A stretch of DNA of 64,000 nt from Bacteroidales bacterium (GTDB taxonomy: Bacteria; Bacteroidota; Bacteroidia; Bacteroidales; UBA6680). Shown piece by piece: positions 63,008-64,000 of this stretch. A program made the position numbers and the translations under genes. Location: positions 62,001 through 126,000 of the forward strand of contig JAOARD010000009.1 in the NCBI GenBank assembly GCA_025210735.1. Direction: 5' to 3'. Every line of letters begins with the position of its first letter. Positions within the stretch are counted from its first letter, which is position 1. The notes beneath the pieces are model-generated. The model ran no database searches. It saw only the letters and a program-made list of their open reading frames with translations, and was not told the DNA's origin.

Positions 63008-64000
63008 TTATATCTTAGTACGTAATTTTCCCTGATCGTAGATAATATCTGTTGGTATGTTCTCTTGTTGCAGATAATAAAGATCTATAAGTAGTTCGTC
63101 GTGAATATATCCTTTTTCGCGGATTAGTTTTGTTGACTCCTTATAATCTCCGTCTGCGTGTATTTTTAGGATGTACTCCGTCATTTTAAATGTGTGAAGC
63201 TTCATATTGTCATACTCAACATAGTAAGTTCTTTTGTCTCTGTCATAAATTATTGCTTCGTTATCAAGCAGATAGTTGAAAACAATCATGCTAGCAACGC
63301 TGTAAGCATTTTTTATACCATATCTTACAATTCTTAACAGGCTGGTTACAAATGTAACGTAGTGCGACATTATCTCATCGGCATCGGCACCGTCAATTTC
63401 AAGCTTTTTAGCCATAAAATATTGTGATACAATTAATGAATATGTAATCTCAGATACAGTATAGGTATCCTGAAGTGCCAGTTTTACCGATTTACCATCC
63501 TTTGTCTTTTTTATACCTAATCCGTTTCCTATCTCAGACATCATTAAGTTCTCAACAAAACTTTCGTACCTTATTAAATCTCGTTGATCTTTGTCAATTA
63601 GTTTATTACCAATTGGTTTAAGAATCAGGTTATATTTAGCTGACACTGCATTCTCAAACAGCATCTTTTTACTACCATAATTAAGATGAAAGTTAGGATC
63701 TTGTGGAAGAAAGATAGATATCTCTTTAGCTCCTGTATTCCATTTTCCACTACATATTATCATCTCGTTTACATCAATATGAGTTCCTTCTGATGGAATT
63801 TCGCTTTTGAGTCCGTCTTCAATAGGAAGAGAGTTTTGTAGATATGGCATTAACTGCATTAGCTTTTTAGATGTTTCACGCCACTCCATTTTAGGCAGAA
63901 GAATAACAGAAGCATAAGTGTTTTTAAGATTATATAACTGATCCTCATTAGACAGTGATTCAACAGGGCCAAATATGAAGTTTATTGGATAGTGATCAAC
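63008..64000 (-). CDS. M49 (DPP III)-like protein, catalytic motif lost, 5' end outside window
   Basis: The frame stays open to the right edge, so only the last 331 residues are visible. They match the C-terminal half of dipeptidyl-peptidase III-like proteins. INFIFGPVESLSNEDQLYNLK corresponds to the GPyEtyed region, and IFLPQDPNFHLNYGSKKMLFENAVSAKYNLILKPIG to the N.pnde....GskkV.L.N..eAK...l.PI stretch. At the zinc site the family has HExxH or HExxGH and a later EExxAD. Here the parallel positions read SEIGNG and SEITYS. Both histidines are gone, so hydrolysis is unlikely and the protein may be a binding pseudoenzyme. The first methionine in view (63889) is internal. Confidence 0.65.
   Translation of the reverse strand, partial: VDHYPINFIFGPVESLSNEDQLYNLKNTYASVILLPKMEWRETSKKLMQLMPYLQNSLPIEDGLKSEIPSEGTHIDVNEMIICSGKWNTGAKEISIFLPQDPNFHLNYGSKKMLFENAVSAKYNLILKPIGNKLIDKDQRDLIRYESFVENLMMSEIGNGLGIKKTKDGKSVKLALQDTYTVSEITYSLIVSQYFMAKKLEIDGADADEIMSHYVTFVTSLLRIVRYGIKNAYSVASMIVFNYLLDNEAIIYDRDKRTYYVEYDNMKLHTFKMTEYILKIHADGDYKESTKLIREKGYIHDELLIDLYYLQQENIPTDIIYDQGKLRTKI

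Overview
The window is AT-rich (about 35% GC by eye) and reads as a chromosome segment of a Bacteroidota member, most likely Bacteroidales or Marinilabiliales-like. The support is: three secreted proteins with C-terminal type IX secretion (T9SS) sorting domains; Bacteroidota-style promoters (TTTG or TTG, about 20 nt, TAnnTTTG); almost no Shine-Dalgarno sites; a division/cell-wall (dcw) cluster without murB or ddl; a glsA-glsB pair for glycine lipids; and the order purH-mreB-mreC-mreD-mrdA-rodA. No rRNA, tRNA, CRISPR array, transposase or integrase was seen.

Layout. 1-2.8 kb: the end of a phage-tail-collar-type protein (cut by the left edge), a tandem two-domain GT2 glycosyltransferase and a GT32-like glycosyltransferase. 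3.3-9.1 kb: an accessory stretch of small, mostly unrecognised envelope proteins, a GH25 lysozyme-like lipoprotein, a GNAT acetyltransferase and a DUF1304 membrane protein. 9.5-23.5 kb: three consecutive paralogues, each with a signal peptide, exactly 14 FG-GAP repeats, a variable number of Ig-like repeats and a T9SS tail. Their promoter-leader and terminator regions are also related, so whole transcription units were duplicated. 23.7-33.9 kb: housekeeping genes miaB, glpK, a LEA14-like lipoprotein, a SPOR protein, a split transketolase, a PurF-like amidotransferase and the glycine-lipid acyltransferases. 34.2-49.9 kb: the dcw cluster mraZ-rsmH-ftsL-ftsI-murE-mraY-murD-ftsW-murG-murC-ftsQ-ftsA-ftsZ followed by a yqeY-like gene. 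50.0-52.4 kb: a uracil-DNA glycosylase-family protein, a small lipoprotein and a MacB-like permease. 52.9-60.1 kb: purH and the elongasome operon. 60.1-64 kb: an AcpH-like protein, a P-loop protein of the cyclic 2,3-diphosphoglycerate synthetase-like family, a small exported protein, and the C-terminal part of an M49 (DPP III)-like protein whose catalytic motif looks lost.

The most unusual signal is a short leader element found before three envelope-protein genes (starts at 4381, 5338 and 27846), with a decayed orphan copy near 52.6 kb. Each intact copy has an 8-codon open frame ending Ser-Ser-Ile-stop, 23-24 nt before the main start codon. The last bases of that frame (CATCTG or CATATG) are complementary to the hexamer containing the main ATG in two of the three, with a matching change on both sides between copies. 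This suggests a translational-coupling or start-masking switch, although the stem is short and a DNA operator is a live alternative. Other notable signals are a four-copy, 10-bp-phased GTGGT array in front of mraZ (a probable MraZ operator), a perfectly phased 249-bp coding repeat in the second FG-GAP gene, and the M49-like probable pseudoenzyme at the right edge.
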